A stretch of DNA of 64,000 nucleotides from Roseovarius tolerans (GCF_900109855.1 NZ_FOBO01000017.1:1-64000); one strand, 5' to 3'; shown: positions 38,691 through 48,582, counted from the stretch's first letter. A program made the numbers and translations. Notes: a model not told the origin generated them from the sequence alone.

Positions 38691-38788
38691 GGGCACTCCT
38701 TCCGACTCAGGTCGAGGCTTATGGCGGCGCAACATGTGGGCTGGCAAGGGGAATTGTCAATGTGGCTGATGGGACCGTCGGCGCAGGA

Positions 38789-39929
38789 TCAGCGGGCGAG
38801 GGAGAGTAGCCCGCCGGCCTGGCGGGTGATGCGACCGTCGAGTTCGAGATCGACCAGCACCGGGGCGACGGCGCGTGCGGGGGCACTGAGGTCGCGGATC
38901 AACTGATCCTCGGCGAGTGGCGAGGGGCCGAGGCGTTGCAGGATCTGCTGGTGCAGCGCGGCGGTGTCGCGCAGGCTGCGAGAGGCCGGTCCCGGCGTGG
39001 TTTCAAAAGGCATTTCCGCCTGTGTTTCCTGCGGCTTGTCGGTTGGCAGTGCCTCGATCACGTCGGCGGCGCTGCGCACCAGTGTGGCCCCGTCGCGGAT
39101 CAGCATGTTGCAGCCTGAGGCGCGGGCGTCGATGGGGTGGCCGGGCACGGCGAGCACCTCACGGCCCTGATCGAGAGCGGTGCGTGCGGTGATCAGAGAC
39201 CCGGATTTAGCGGCCGCCTCGACCACGACCACAGCATGTGCCAGTCCGCTGATCAGGCGGTTGCGGCTGGGGAAGTGGCGGGCCTGGGGGATGAGGCCGA
39301 TGGGCTGTTCCCAGAGGCGCAGGCCGGTCGTGTGGATATCAGCGGCAAGGGGGGTGTTTTGGCAGGATAGATCACGTCGACGCCGTCGGCCATGACGGCC
39401 ACGGTGCCGCCCTTGAGGCTGGCCAGAAGGGCGGCGGTATCGACGCCGCGGGCGAGATCGGAGACGACAGTATAGCCCTGCTCCGATAGCTCTGCCGCGA
39501 GAGACCGGGCCATGCGGGTGCCGAGCGATGAGGCGTTCCGCGCGCCCACGAGGGCGACCGTCGGGCGGTCGAGAACGGCCATATCGCCCATCACCCAGAG
39601 GACGGGCGGGGCGTCGTGCAGATCGCGTAGGGCTTGGGATACTTGGCATCCGCGTGCGTGAGCATCGTCGCGCCCGCCGCATGGCCCGCGCGCAATTCGG
39701 CCTCGGCCACGCGCGCAGGGCAGGGGGTGTAGTCGGTGACACCGGCGGCGCGGGCGACTTCGGGCAGCGCTGCGAGGGCGGCGTGTGCGCTGCCGTGTTC
39801 GCTGAGGAGCCGGTGAAAGGTCGCCGGGCCGACCCGGCGGGAGCGCAAGAGGCGAAGCCATGACACCCGATCATCTTCCGTGGTGGGTGGGAGTTGGGGG
39901 TGAGTGGAAGGATGTGTATCTTCGGGCAT
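38789..39929 (-). pseudogene. dprA: dprA, inactivated by two frameshifts and point changes
   Basis: DprA loads RecA on incoming single-stranded DNA during natural transformation. Here its reading is split over three minus-strand frames: start to KYP near 39636; ALRDLHDAPPVLW through DVIYPA near 39360; then NTPLAADIHTTGL to the stop at 38789. Each join is explained by one lost base (YP-x-ALRDL and YPA-EN-TPL). Core residues are also changed: SGLARG to SDLARG, the His of the following helix to Leu (DTAALLASL), AGG to ADG, and LSEQP to LWEQP. Decay, not only sequencing error, is therefore likely. The C-terminal winged-helix part is still readable. It lies upstream of topA. Confidence 0.9.
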
Positions 39930-39962
39930 CCGTGACCTCGCCTACTTGCCGGATCATGGATA

Positions 39963-40240
39963 GCGCGGGCAAGGTCAATGCCCGGTAGACCGAAATCGGG
40001 TGAGTCGCGAGTTTTTCGGGAATTCCGCCTAAGCTTTTGAGATGGGGCGTTAATTATTTGTGTGTCCGGGAATTGGCCGCTGTCGGTATCGCGTTGGTAG
40101 CGGATGCGGGCGGTGCTGACGGGGGCCGGATGTGGCCGGGGCGTGCGGGGCTGGCACGGAATGGCAAGGTTTGCGCCGGGCGGGTCGGGTGGAATTGAGT
40201 ATTTTTGGCAAGATGAAGGCGGGCGGGGTGGTCTGGCTTG
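39963..40240. repeat. Direct repeat copy A flanking the fusion gene
   Basis: Matches 42694-42982 base for base over most of its length, with many substitutions and small indels: gcgcgggcaaggt(c/t)aatgcccggta, gaaatcgggtgagtcgcg, gcgttaatta/gagttaatta, gcggatgc(g/t)ggcgg, gctgacgggggccgg, and at the end gatgaaggcgggcggggtgg. Same orientation as copy B. Confidence 0.85.
40197..40218 (+). repeat. Dispersed 22-bp motif, copy 1
   Basis: gagtatttttggcaagatgaag. An exact copy is at 48583-48604, a near copy at 42936-42957, and a weaker one at 42993-43014. All are intergenic and on the plus strand. Confidence 0.8.
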
Positions 40241-40365
40241 GGTGGCCCGTTGGGTGGGGCTTACCTGTGGTTCTTCATGAGGTATGCGATGGGTGTTCTA
40301 AGCCGCCAAGCGAGAGGTAGCGTTCGTTCAACTGGAGCGAAAGTGTTAAGTGATTGCCATCTTGA

Positions 40366-42507
40366 TCACGACGTCCATGATTTGGCTCTGCCAGCGCCCG
40401 GCATGGCCTCCGCCACGCGGCTTCCGAAGATCTTTGTGTACATACGAAACGGCTTCAGCGTCCGCTCGAAAAGTGCCGCAAAGGCAAAACACACAGTCAG
40501 CGTGAGCCCCAACAGCCACAGATCGTACCCCGGCAGGCTTTCGGGCAAAGTGGCGTCCAGAAGGTGCAGGGTCGGATAATGCATCACATAAATCGAGAAG
40601 CTGCCCCCTGCGACCCAGTGCACAGCGCGGGCAACCCTTCCTTCTGTCCGCTGCGGCGCGTGCATCGCGAGACGCCGCACTCCGACAAGATGGATGGCGA
40701 TACAGATCGCAATGACCGAATTCCAAAGCACCTCGTTGGAATAGACCAGCACCGCATGATGGCTCATCGGCTGCAGCGCCTGCTGGGTCACATGTTCCAG
40801 CAGCTGCGGCAGGCCGGACGCTTTCAGCGTGACCAGACTCATGAGACTGCTGACCACCATAAGCCACGACCGGGCCCTCGACGGCGCGGACGTGTCGTTG
40901 GATGCGGCATTGCGCCAGACGATCACACCCAGCCACCACGCCGGAAACAGTGCCAGAACCGGAATGCCAACCAGCAAGACAAGCGTGGCCAGGACTACGA
41001 TGCGCATCGCACCGCGCAGAAACATGATGCTGCCGAACATCAGGTAGAAGCCGACCTCGTAGCTCAGCGACCAGATCGGCCCGTTCGTGCCCAGCCGGAC
41101 CCAATCCGACAACCCCGTCCACAGGTTCGTCGCGGTCAATCCACGCCACAAGAACTCGCCGACAGGCAACGCCTGATAATAGTGCTCGGGATAGGCCGTC
41201 ATGTCGATGCGCGTACCGATGGCGTCAAAGATCAACGTTAGTAGCAGCGCCGGAACCAGGACCGATGCGATTCTAGTGACCCTGTTGAAGGCAAAGCGCC
41301 CAAGTGTCTGATCGCGGCCCGCTGCATAGGCGATTACCACGCCGGATAGCACAAAGAACACGACCACGGCGTCACTGGCGATATTCCACTCTCTGAGGAA
41401 ATAGTAGTCACCGCGTGTGAACCGGAGATGTGCCATATGGCCGAACAGGACGGCCAGTGCAGCAGCGGCGCGCAACACGTCAAGCCACAGTGAGAATCCC
41501 TGCGTCATCGCCAGGTTGCCGGGCGCCACGGGCTGTGTGAGGCTGGGGCTGGGTTTCATCTGCTTGGCAAGGGCCCGCCAGCTTTCCCTGAACGGCAGGA
41601 TAAGCGCGGCGACAAGGGTCGGATAGGGTTGCTCTGTCGGTTTGCCCGTCCCGTCCGACACACCGAAGGTCAGCTTTTCGCGCTCGGTCGGGATGTAGAG
41701 CGTGCCGAACATCCAGTCCCAGATCGCGAACACGGACCCGTAGTTCTTGTCATGGTGCTTGACCGCCACCGAGTGGTGCACCTGATGCTGCGCCGGCGAG
41801 ATCAGGATCCGCTCGATGATCGGCCCGTAACTGATCCAGATGTGGCTGTGCCGGAAGTTTGCGCCCAGTGCGTTGAAGACGAAATAGAGCGCATTGGCCC
41901 CACCGATCGTCGCGATATTGATCTGCCCGATGAACGCATAGAGCACGAGACCCTGCGCGATGCCCACCAGAACGGTCATCAGCAGGTTGCGTATCATCGG
42001 CTCGATCGGATGCACCCGTTGCACCGTGAGCGGCGTTAGCACGTCGGCCGAATGGTGCACTGCATGGAAGGGCCAGAGAAACCCCCATTCATGATGCGCC
42101 CGATGCGCCCAGTATTTGCAGAAATCCGACGTGACAACGATGATCAGCGTGACGATCAGGCCGCGCTGCCAGGTGATCGGCGGCGGGGTGAAATCCGCGC
42201 TGGCTAGATTCAACAAAAGCGTATAGGCAACGGTCGTCGGAAAGAAGACCGCGCTGGTAAAACCCAGCGCGATGAACACGCGGCTTGCGAAGAAAAGCTT
42301 TATATCCAGTAGATTGGACCTGTGCCGATACACCTCTTTCGGGACCAGCCACTTGATGAAACTGCCGGACGTGCCTTGGTATTTCCAGACAAGAAAGGCG
42401 ATAATAATCGAACAGCATAGATAAAAGAGGGAATAGCGCACGTTCAGGTCGAACGGCGCTGCAAGCAAGCTGTCGATAAGTACCTGTATTGTTTCCACGT
42501 TCGACAC
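40366..42507 (-). CDS. Sterol desaturase / acyltransferase-3 fusion protein
   Basis: 713 aa, two integral-membrane enzymes in one chain. Residues about 1-300 are a fatty acid hydroxylase/sterol desaturase domain with histidine boxes HRAHH, FHAVHHS and HQVHHSVAVKHHDKNYG. About 335-690 are an acyltransferase-3 (OafA-like) domain with ~10 membrane segments, starting WLDVLRAAAALAVLFGHMAH and containing VVVFFVLSGVVIAY, IWSLSYEVGFYLMFG and SFSIYVMHYP. It may hydroxylate or desaturate a lipid and acylate a lipid or glycan; substrates are unknown. It is a lone gene between two long direct repeats, beside the dead dprA, which suggests acquisition. Its base composition looks a little lower in GC than neighbours. 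Confidence 0.88.
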   Translation of the reverse strand: MSNVETIQVLIDSLLAAPFDLNVRYSLFYLCCSIIIAFLVWKYQGTSGSFIKWLVPKEVYRHRSNLLDIKLFFASRVFIALGFTSAVFFPTTVAYTLLLNLASADFTPPPITWQRGLIVTLIIVVTSDFCKYWAHRAHHEWGFLWPFHAVHHSADVLTPLTVQRVHPIEPMIRNLLMTVLVGIAQGLVLYAFIGQINIATIGGANALYFVFNALGANFRHSHIWISYGPIIERILISPAQHQVHHSVAVKHHDKNYGSVFAIWDWMFGTLYIPTEREKLTFGVSDGTGKPTEQPYPTLVAALILPFRESWRALAKQMKPSPSLTQPVAPGNLAMTQGFSLWLDVLRAAAALAVLFGHMAHLRFTRGDYYFLREWNIASDAVVVFFVLSGVVIAYAAGRDQTLGRFAFNRVTRIASVLVPALLLTLIFDAIGTRIDMTAYPEHYYQALPVGEFLWRGLTATNLWTGLSDWVRLGTNGPIWSLSYEVGFYLMFGSIMFLRGAMRIVVLATLVLLVGIPVLALFPAWWLGVIVWRNAASNDTSAPSRARSWLMVVSSLMSLVTLKASGLPQLLEHVTQQALQPMSHHAVLVYSNEVLWNSVIAICIAIHLVGVRRLAMHAPQRTEGRVARAVHWVAGGSFSIYVMHYPTLHLLDATLPESLPGYDLWLLGLTLTVCFAFAALFERTLKPFRMYTKIFGSRVAEAMPGAGRAKSWTS

Positions 42508-42651
42508 GGTCCTCGTTTTTCGGGCAGCTTAGAGAGCCAGTGTGGCATAAGTGCGGCCACTCCCTGTTCGTGTCGGGAAAACTGGGGCTTTGAAGATTCA
42601 TTCGAATTCTTAGGGGCCTCGTGGTTTGCGCGCGTCGGAAACGGGACCAAC

Positions 42652-42687
42652 CTCTGCGCCCTCTGCGCCCTCTGCGCCCTCTGCGTC
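42652..42687. repeat. Four tandem copies of a 9-bp unit
   Basis: CTCTGCGCC is repeated three times exactly and once as CTCTGCGTC. It lies immediately before repeat copy B. Confidence 0.9.
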
Positions 42688-42693
42688 TGTCGC

Positions 42694-42982
42694 GGCGCGG
42701 GCAAGGTTAATGCCCGGTATACTGAAATCGGGTGAGTCGCGGTTTTTTGGGTTTTTCGCCTAAGGTTTGGAAATGTTGAGTTAATTACTTTTGTGTTCGA
42801 GAAGTGGCCATTGTCTGTATCGCGTCGGTGGCGGATGCTGGCGGGGCTGACGGGGGCCGGGTGTGACCGGGGCGCGCGGTGCGGGCACGGGTACGGGATG
42901 GCAAGGGGTGCGCTGGGCGGCCTTGGGCGGGATTTGGATATTTTTGGTAAGATGAAGGCGGGCGGGGTGGCCCGGCTTTGGT
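42694..42982. repeat. Direct repeat copy B flanking the fusion gene
   Basis: Partner of 39963-40240, same orientation, roughly three quarters identical by eye. Begins gcgcgggcaaggttaatgcc and ends after gaaggcgggcggggtggc. Confidence 0.85.
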
Positions 42983-43176
42983 GTGGGGATTTGAGTATTT
43001 TGGGAAAGGTGAAATGGGGGGCTTGGGTGCGGCGTTTGGTGGGGTGAACTGCTGCTGGGGCTACTGGATACAATGGCCGGTCCCAGCCGGGAGCAGCCAG
43101 TGCAAAACAACTCGAGCCATCACACTCGAGTGCATTACGCCCAAAAGCGTATTTCGGAGCAGCGAACAGTTGCTAA

Positions 43177-43404
43177 CGGGCGCGCCGTAAAGCACTCTTC
43201 CCTCAATGGTATGTACTTGGGGAATGCCGGTTGATATACCATCCTGACCCAACTGATATCATTGCGAATTCAGGAGAATATGGCGCACTGGCCAAGACAT
43301 TGGTTGCGTTGTCAAATCTTGAGTTCGCTCACGATGAGTTCGTATTCAGAATGCACGAAATAAACCTTGATTTATCCGCCAACCTCCGCATCGCGCTCAT
43401 TTGA
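43177..43404 (+). pseudogene. Open frame without normal start, possible gene fragment
   Basis: After an in-frame stop at 43174 the plus frame stays open for about 75 codons to the TGA at 43402-43404. The reading (QWYVLGECRLIYHPDPTD, GEYGALAKTLVALSNLEF, FRMHEINLDLSANLRIAL) is protein-like, and its codons are more AT-rich than the surrounding genes. There is no ATG; a TTG at 43231 behind GGGG would give only 57 aa. I do not recognise it. Likely the 3' remnant of an acquired gene. Confidence 0.35.
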
Positions 43405-43434
43405 GCGACCTGTGGACCGTGTCACGCCCACCCC

Positions 43435-44856
43435 CTACGCCGCCGATCCCCCTACCGTAAGCCCGCCGATCAGCACCGTTGGCTGCCCGACGCCCACTGG
43501 CACCCATTGGCCCTGCTTGCCGCAATTGCCCATGCCGGGATCGAGGGCCATGTCGTTGCCCAAGCCCCGGATCTGTTGCAGGGCCGTTGCGCCGTCGCCG
43601 ATCAGGGTGGCGCCTTTGACCGGCGCGCCGATCTGGCCGTCTTTGACGCGGTAGGCCTCGGTGCAGGAAAAGACGAACTTGCCGTTGGTGATGTCGACCT
43701 GCCCGCCGCCGAAGCCGACGGCGTAGATGCCGTCCTTCATTTCCGCCACCAGATCGCCGGGGGTGGCGTCGCCGCCGAGCATGTAGGTGTTGGTCATGCG
43801 TGGCATGGGGGCGTGGGCGTAGCTCTCGCGGCGGCCGTTGCCGGTGGCCTCTACCCCCATCAGGCGGGCGTTCTGGCGGTCCTGCATGTAGCCCACAAGG
43901 ATGCCGTCCTCGATCAGGACATTCTTGGCCGAGGGCGTGCCCTCGTCGTCGATGGTGATGCTGCCGCGCCGGTCGGGGATTGTGCCGTCATCAAGCACGG
44001 TGACGCCGGGGGCGGCGATGCGTTGGCCCATGAGACCAGCGAAGGCGGATGAGCCCTTGCGGTTGAAGTCGCCCTCGAGCCCGTGGCCGATGGCCTCGTG
44101 CAGGAGGATGCCGGGCCAGCCGGGGCCGAGGACCACGTCCATCACGCCAGCGGGGGCGGCTTCGGCGGAGAGGTTCACCAGCGCGATGCGCAACGCTTCG
44201 CGGGTCTTGGCCTGCCAGTCGGCGGGCATCAGCAGGCCGTCGAGGCCGATGCGCCCGCCGCCCCCGGCGCTGCCGTTCTCGCGGCGGCCGTCCTGTTCGA
44301 CGATCACCGAGACGTTGACGCGGGTCATCGGGCGGATATCGGCCACTTGCGTGCCGTCGGGGCGCAGGATCACCACCTCTTGCAGTGAGGCGGCGATGGA
44401 GGCGGTGACCTGCACGACGCGGGGGTCGAGATCACGGGCGAAGGCGTCGATCTCGCGCAATGTATCGAGTTTGACCGGGAAGGCGGCCCCGGCAATCGGG
44501 TCGTCATCGGTATAGAGGTGGCGGTTGGTGCGCGCGGGGGCCGCCGACAAAGTGCCGCCGCCTTCGCCCACGGCAAGGCGGGCGGTCTCGACCGCGCGTT
44601 TGAGGGCGTCGTCGTTCACCTCGGAGGAATGGGCGTAGCCGGTGACCTCGCCGCGCACGGCGCGCAGGCCGAAGCCTTCGGAGGCGTCATAGGAGGCGGT
44701 CTTGACCCGGCCGTCGTCGAAGGTGAGCGCCTCGGCGCGGCGGCGTTCGAGAAAGAGCTCTCCGTCATCGGCGCCGCGCGTGGCCTCTTGCAGGTGCGAG
44801 AGCGCCGCATCCCGGTCAAGCAGGCTGTCGAAGGGGCGAAAGGCGGTGTCAGTCAT
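43435..44856 (-). CDS. tldD: Metalloprotease TldD
   Basis: 473 aa. TldD of the TldD/TldE zinc protease pair, which processes modified peptides such as microcin precursors. The metal site HExxxH is in [18 protein letters not shown], and the N-terminal [20 protein letters not shown] segment is typical. TldE is not in the window. Divergent from the cytochrome oxidase operon, with the FNR-type box between them. Confidence 0.93.
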   Translation of the reverse strand: MTDTAFRPFDSLLDRDAALSHLQEATRGADDGELFLERRRAEALTFDDGRVKTASYDASEGFGLRAVRGEVTGYAHSSEVNDDALKRAVETARLAVGEGGGTLSAAPARTNRHLYTDDDPIAGAAFPVKLDTLREIDAFARDLDPRVVQVTASIAASLQEVVILRPDGTQVADIRPMTRVNVSVIVEQDGRRENGSAGGGGRIGLDGLLMPADWQAKTREALRIALVNLSAEAAPAGVMDVVLGPGWPGILLHEAIGHGLEGDFNRKGSSAFAGLMGQRIAAPGVTVLDDGTIPDRRGSITIDDEGTPSAKNVLIEDGILVGYMQDRQNARLMGVEATGNGRRESYAHAPMPRMTNTYMLGGDATPGDLVAEMKDGIYAVGFGGGQVDITNGKFVFSCTEAYRVKDGQIGAPVKGATLIGDGATALQQIRGLGNDMALDPGMGNCGKQGQWVPVGVGQPTVLIGGLTVGGSAA

Positions 44857-44901
44857 GGGGGCGCGTCCTATATGGTGTCGGGGTGCGGGGGCCGTGCGAA
44901 T

Positions 44902-44915
44902 TTGATCCAGATCAA
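44902..44915. promoter_or_regulatory. FNR/FnrL-type operator
   Basis: TTGAT-CCAG-ATCAA is a perfect match to the FNR-family consensus TTGAT-N4-ATCAA. It lies between tldD and ctaC, 145 bp upstream of the ctaC start codon, and would give oxygen-dependent control of the aa3 oxidase genes. Confidence 0.8.
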
Positions 44916-45060
44916 AAAAGCGTCCGTTTGCCGCAATGCTCTTTCTTGTCGTTTGCGGCAGAATATGGTTTTAGACAGCACCAAGACAACGGGATTCCGC
45001 CGCGTGCGGCGCAAGACCTGCCACAAAGACATGAACCGCTTCAACCGATCAGGGTGTAAA

Positions 45061-45945
45061 ATGCGACTAACTTCCAGCCTTCTGGCCGTTCTGGCCGCCC
45101 TTTCCACCCTTCCTGCCGCGGCGCAGGAAGGTCTTGAGATCGTCGGCAAGCCCGAGCAGGGCAAGATGGGCTTTCAGCCGGCCGCGACCGAACTGGCGCG
45201 CGATCTGCAATGGCTGGACGGGATGATCAACGTGATCATCATCGCCATCGTGCTGTTCGTGACCGCGCTGCTGGCGCTTGCGGCGGTGCGGTATAACCGT
45301 CGCGCCAATGCGACCCCGGCGAAGTTCACCCACAATTCGCCGCTGGAGATCGCCTGGACGATCATCCCGATTGTCATCCTGGTGTTCATCGGGGCGTTCT
45401 CGCTGCCGATCCTGTTCAAGCAGCAGGAAATCCCCGAGGGGGATATCAATATCAAGGTCACGGGCTATCAGTGGTACTGGGGCTATGAGTATACCGATCA
45501 CGACTTTGCGTTTGACAGCTATATGATCGGGTCGCCTGCCACCGGGGGCGACAATCGCCTGACGCCCGAGGTCGAGGAGCAGCTGGTCGAGGCGGGCTAT
45601 AGCCGTGACGAGTTCCTGCTGGCGACCGATACCGCCGTTGTCGTGCCGGTGGGCAAGACCGTGGTGATGACCGTGACCGGAGCCGACGTGATCCATAGCT
45701 GGACGATCCCCGCGTTTGGCGTGAAGCAGGATGCGGTGCCGGGGCGTCTGGCGCAGCTGTGGTTCGAGGCCGAGAAGGAAGGTGTCTATTTCGGCCAGTG
45801 CTCGGAGCTTTGCGGGCAGGCGCATGCCTATATGCCGATCACCGTCAAGGTGGTGAGCGAAGAGGCCTATCAGCAGTGGCTCGACGGGGCGATTGAGGAC
45901 TATGCCGGCACGCCGCGTGCGCGCCAGGTGGCCGCCGCCGAGTGA
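45061..45945 (+). CDS. ctaC: Cytochrome c oxidase subunit II
   Basis: 294 aa. Signal peptide ending PAAAQ, two membrane helices ([19 protein letters not shown] and [18 protein letters not shown]), then the periplasmic CuA domain with the aromatic YQWYWGYEY and the copper site [14 protein letters not shown]. It accepts electrons from cytochrome c. The ATG at 45061 follows AGGGTG; an upstream ATG at 45031 has a poorer site. First gene of the oxidase operon; subunit I (ctaD) is not here. Confidence 0.96.
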   Translation: MRLTSSLLAVLAALSTLPAAAQEGLEIVGKPEQGKMGFQPAATELARDLQWLDGMINVIIIAIVLFVTALLALAAVRYNRRANATPAKFTHNSPLEIAWTIIPIVILVFIGAFSLPILFKQQEIPEGDINIKVTGYQWYWGYEYTDHDFAFDSYMIGSPATGGDNRLTPEVEEQLVEAGYSRDEFLLATDTAVVVPVGKTVVMTVTGADVIHSWTIPAFGVKQDAVPGRLAQLWFEAEKEGVYFGQCSELCGQAHAYMPITVKVVSEEAYQQWLDGAIEDYAGTPRARQVAAAE

Positions 45946-46030
45946 CATGAGCTGGGCGCCGCCGTTGGGGCGCGTCCGAAATGACCCCGCCGGGCAGGCG
46001 CGCCGATGCGCCGCCTGACAGGAGACGAAA

Positions 46031-46987
46031 ATGAGCGATGCCAGCGTGAACACAGCCAGCCAAGCCCCCGCCGCGCAGACCGGCGATGCGGGGTTCGGGG
46101 ATTTCTTCGCGCTCTTGAAGCCGCGGGTGATGACGCTGGTGGTGTTCACCGCGCTGGTCGGGCTGCTGGCCGCCCCCGTGGCGGTGCATCCGGTGGTGGG
46201 GCTGGCCGCGATCCTCTTTATCGCGGTGGGTGGCGGTGCTGCTGGCGCGCTCAACATGTGGTGGGAGGCTGACATCGACGCGGTGATGAAGCGCACCGCG
46301 AAGCGCCCCATCCCGGCGGGCAAGTTGAGCCGCGACGAGGCGTTCGGGTTCGGCATGACGCTGGCGGTCTTTTCGGTGGTGATGCTGTGGCTGGCCACGA
46401 ATGCGCTGGCGGCTGGGATCCTCGCCTTCACCATTTTCTTTTACGTGGTGATCTACACCATCGGGCTGAAGCGCTGGACGCCGCAGAATATCGTGATCGG
46501 CGGCGCTGCAGGGGCGTTTCCTCCGATGATCGGTTGGGCCGCCGCGACCGGCACGGTGAGCATCGAGTCGGTGCTGATGTTCGCGCTCATTTTCATGTGG
46601 ACGCCGCCGCATTTCTGGGCGCTCGCGCTGTTCATGCGGGGCGATTACGACACGGCGGGCGTGCCGATGCTGACGGTCACGCATGGCCGCAAGTCGACGC
46701 GGTTGCATATCCTCGTCTACACGGTGCTGCTGGCGATCATGGCGACCGGGGCCGCGTTCACTGGAATCGGCGGGCCGGTGTACCTGGGCGTGGCGTTGGT
46801 GTTCAACGCGCTGTTCCTGCGCGACGCGGTGGCGATCTGGCGGCGCGACGAGGATCAGGCAGAGGCCGATAATTACCGCGTCGAGAAGCGCGCGTTCCGG
46901 CTGTCGCTGTGGTATCTCTTCGCGCATTTCACCGCCATTCTGGCCGAGGCAGCGCTGTCGGGCTTTGGCCTTGGGGGCTGGGCATGA
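46031..46987 (+). CDS. ctaB: Protoheme IX farnesyltransferase (heme O synthase)
   Basis: 318 aa, UbiA family with about nine membrane helices. It makes heme O from protoheme, the first step to heme A for the oxidase. Motifs: [37 protein letters not shown] (prenyl-diphosphate Asp site) and [17 protein letters not shown]. 85 bp after ctaC. Its stop overlaps the next start as ATGA. Confidence 0.96.
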   Translation: MSDASVNTASQAPAAQTGDAGFGDFFALLKPRVMTLVVFTALVGLLAAPVAVHPVVGLAAILFIAVGGGAAGALNMWWEADIDAVMKRTAKRPIPAGKLSRDEAFGFGMTLAVFSVVMLWLATNALAAGILAFTIFFYVVIYTIGLKRWTPQNIVIGGAAGAFPPMIGWAAATGTVSIESVLMFALIFMWTPPHFWALALFMRGDYDTAGVPMLTVTHGRKSTRLHILVYTVLLAIMATGAAFTGIGGPVYLGVALVFNALFLRDAVAIWRRDEDQAEADNYRVEKRAFRLSLWYLFAHFTAILAEAALSGFGLGGWA

Positions 46988-47148
46988 GCTTTCGCGAAGA
47001 ACATGAGCTGCACAAGCGCCGCTTTGGCCGCAATCTTGGCCTTGGTCTTGTGCTGGCGGGGTTTGTCGCGCTGATCTTTGGCCTGACCGTGGCCAAGGTG
47101 ACCGATGACGATTTCATGGTGCCGACACAGCAGCAGGAGGGGAAGTGA
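46984..47148 (+). CDS. Small single-span protein of the oxidase operon
   Basis: 54 aa. A basic N-terminus ([17 protein letters not shown]), one membrane helix ([20 protein letters not shown]) and a short periplasmic tail. It overlaps ctaB by ATGA at its start and ctaG by one base (TGATG) at its end, so it is translated with both. Small proteins of this type are commonly found between ctaB and ctaG in this group; function in oxidase assembly is inferred. Confidence 0.82.
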   Translation: MSFREEHELHKRRFGRNLGLGLVLAGFVALIFGLTVAKVTDDDFMVPTQQQEGK

Positions 47149-47735
47149 TGGCGCTTGATCCGAAGATCAAGACATTGACCCAGACCGTGGGTGTGGTGGT
47201 TTTGATGGGCGGCCTCGCCTGGGCGTCGGTGCCGTTTTATGACTGGTTCTGCCGCGTCACCGGCTTTGGTGGTGTGACCGGCGTGTCAGAGGTGGCGAGC
47301 GACGAAATCCTGGATCAGACCATCAAGGTCCGGTTCGATGCCAGCCGCGAGCGCGGCATGCCGTGGGAGTTCAAGCCGGTCGAGCGCGAGATGGAATTGC
47401 GCATCGGCGAGACCGGGCTGGCCTTTTACGAGGCCTATAACCCGACCGACCGGGTTGTCGCCGGATCGGCCAGCTACAATGTCGCGCCTTACGATGCGGG
47501 CGGCTTTTTCACCAAGATCGACTGTTTCTGCTTTGAAGAGCAGGTGCTGCAACCCGGCGAGCGGGTGCAGATGCCGGTGACGTTCTACGTGGACCCGGCG
47601 ATTGTCGACGATCGCGAAGGGCAGTATATCCACACGATCACGCTGGGCTATACGTTCCACGAGATCGACCTGCCCGAGACAGACCAGCAGGCGGCGCTTG
47701 AGCCTGCCAAGAAAACCGATAAAACCCTGAACTGA
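47148..47735 (+). CDS. ctaG: Cytochrome c oxidase assembly protein CtaG (Cox11)
   Basis: 195 aa. One N-terminal membrane helix (VGVVVLMGGLAWASVPFYDWF) and a periplasmic Cox11 domain with the copper-binding motif KIDCFCFEEQVL. It delivers copper to CuB of subunit I. The ATG at 47148 overlaps the previous stop by one base, preferable to the GTG just before. Confidence 0.95.
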   Translation: MALDPKIKTLTQTVGVVVLMGGLAWASVPFYDWFCRVTGFGGVTGVSEVASDEILDQTIKVRFDASRERGMPWEFKPVEREMELRIGETGLAFYEAYNPTDRVVAGSASYNVAPYDAGGFFTKIDCFCFEEQVLQPGERVQMPVTFYVDPAIVDDREGQYIHTITLGYTFHEIDLPETDQQAALEPAKKTDKTLN

Positions 47736-47759
47736 GCCTTCGACGAGGGATAAACCAAG

Positions 47760-48560
47760 ATGGCACACGCGAAAAACCACGATTACCACATTCTGCCCCC
47801 CTCCATCTGGCCGCTGCTTGGCTCTTTGGCGGGGTTTGTCATGCTCTTCGGGGCGGTTCTGTTTTTCCACGATCACGGGCCCTGGATGCTTTTGGCCGGT
47901 CTGGTCGGTGTGCTCTACGTGATGTTTGGCTGGTGGGCCGATGTCGTGCATGAGGGCGAGACCGGCGATCACACCCCGGTGGTGCGGATCGGTCTGCGCT
48001 ATGGCTTCATCATGTTCATCATGTCCGAGGTGATGTTCTTTGCCGCGTGGTTCTGGAGCTTTTTCAAGCATGCCATGTACCCGATGGGCGAAAATTCCCC
48101 GATGGTCGATGCGATCTGGCCGCCGGCGGGGATCGAGACGTTTGATCCGTGGCACCTGCCGCTGATCAACACGCTGATCCTGCTGTGCTCGGGCTGTGCC
48201 GCGACCTGGGCGCACCATGCGCTGGTGCATGAGGACAACCGCAACGACATCAAGTGGGGCCTGATCATCGCGATTGCGCTGGGCGCGATCTTTACCGTGT
48301 TCCAGGCCTATGAATACAGCCATGCGGCGTTCGGCTTTTCGGGCAATATCTACGGGGCCAACTTCTTTATGGCGACCGGCTTTCACGGCGCGCATGTGGT
48401 GATCGGCACGATCTTCCTGTTTGTCTGCCTGATCCGGGTGATGAAGGGCCATTTCACGCCCGAGCAGCATGTCGGTTTCGAGGCGGCGGCGTGGTACTGG
48501 CACTTCGTCGACGTGGTCTGGCTGTTCCTGTTCGCCGCGGTCTACGTCTGGGGCGGCTGA
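47760..48560 (+). CDS. ctaE: Cytochrome c oxidase subunit III
   Basis: 266 aa, seven helices: [69 protein letters not shown], and the end [21 protein letters not shown], which is diagnostic. Stabilises the proton-pumping subunit I. 24 bp after ctaG. Confidence 0.97.
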   Translation: MAHAKNHDYHILPPSIWPLLGSLAGFVMLFGAVLFFHDHGPWMLLAGLVGVLYVMFGWWADVVHEGETGDHTPVVRIGLRYGFIMFIMSEVMFFAAWFWSFFKHAMYPMGENSPMVDAIWPPAGIETFDPWHLPLINTLILLCSGCAATWAHHALVHEDNRNDIKWGLIIAIALGAIFTVFQAYEYSHAAFGFSGNIYGANFFMATGFHGAHVVIGTIFLFVCLIRVMKGHFTPEQHVGFEAAAWYWHFVDVVWLFLFAAVYVWGG

Positions 48561-48582
48561 CGGGACTTCGCGCGTCGCGCGC

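Larger units (their letters stand above)
39930..40365. other. Gene-free flank of the accessory island containing repeat copy A
   Basis: About 435 bp between dprA and the fusion gene. Most of it (39963-40240) is copy A of a long direct repeat. The remainder up to 40365 shows nothing recognisable. Confidence 0.7.
42508..43434. other. Long gene-poor stretch with repeats and one open coding-like fragment
   Basis: Some 930 bp with no clear gene. It contains a 9-bp tandem repeat (42652-42687), repeat copy B (42694-42982), two 22-bp motif relatives, and an open frame at 43177-43404 that reads like protein but lacks a normal start. Confidence 0.7.

Noticed and set aside
39963..42983. Composite transposon around the fusion gene
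   Set aside because: The flanking repeats carry no transposase and no terminal inverted repeats, so they are not insertion sequences.
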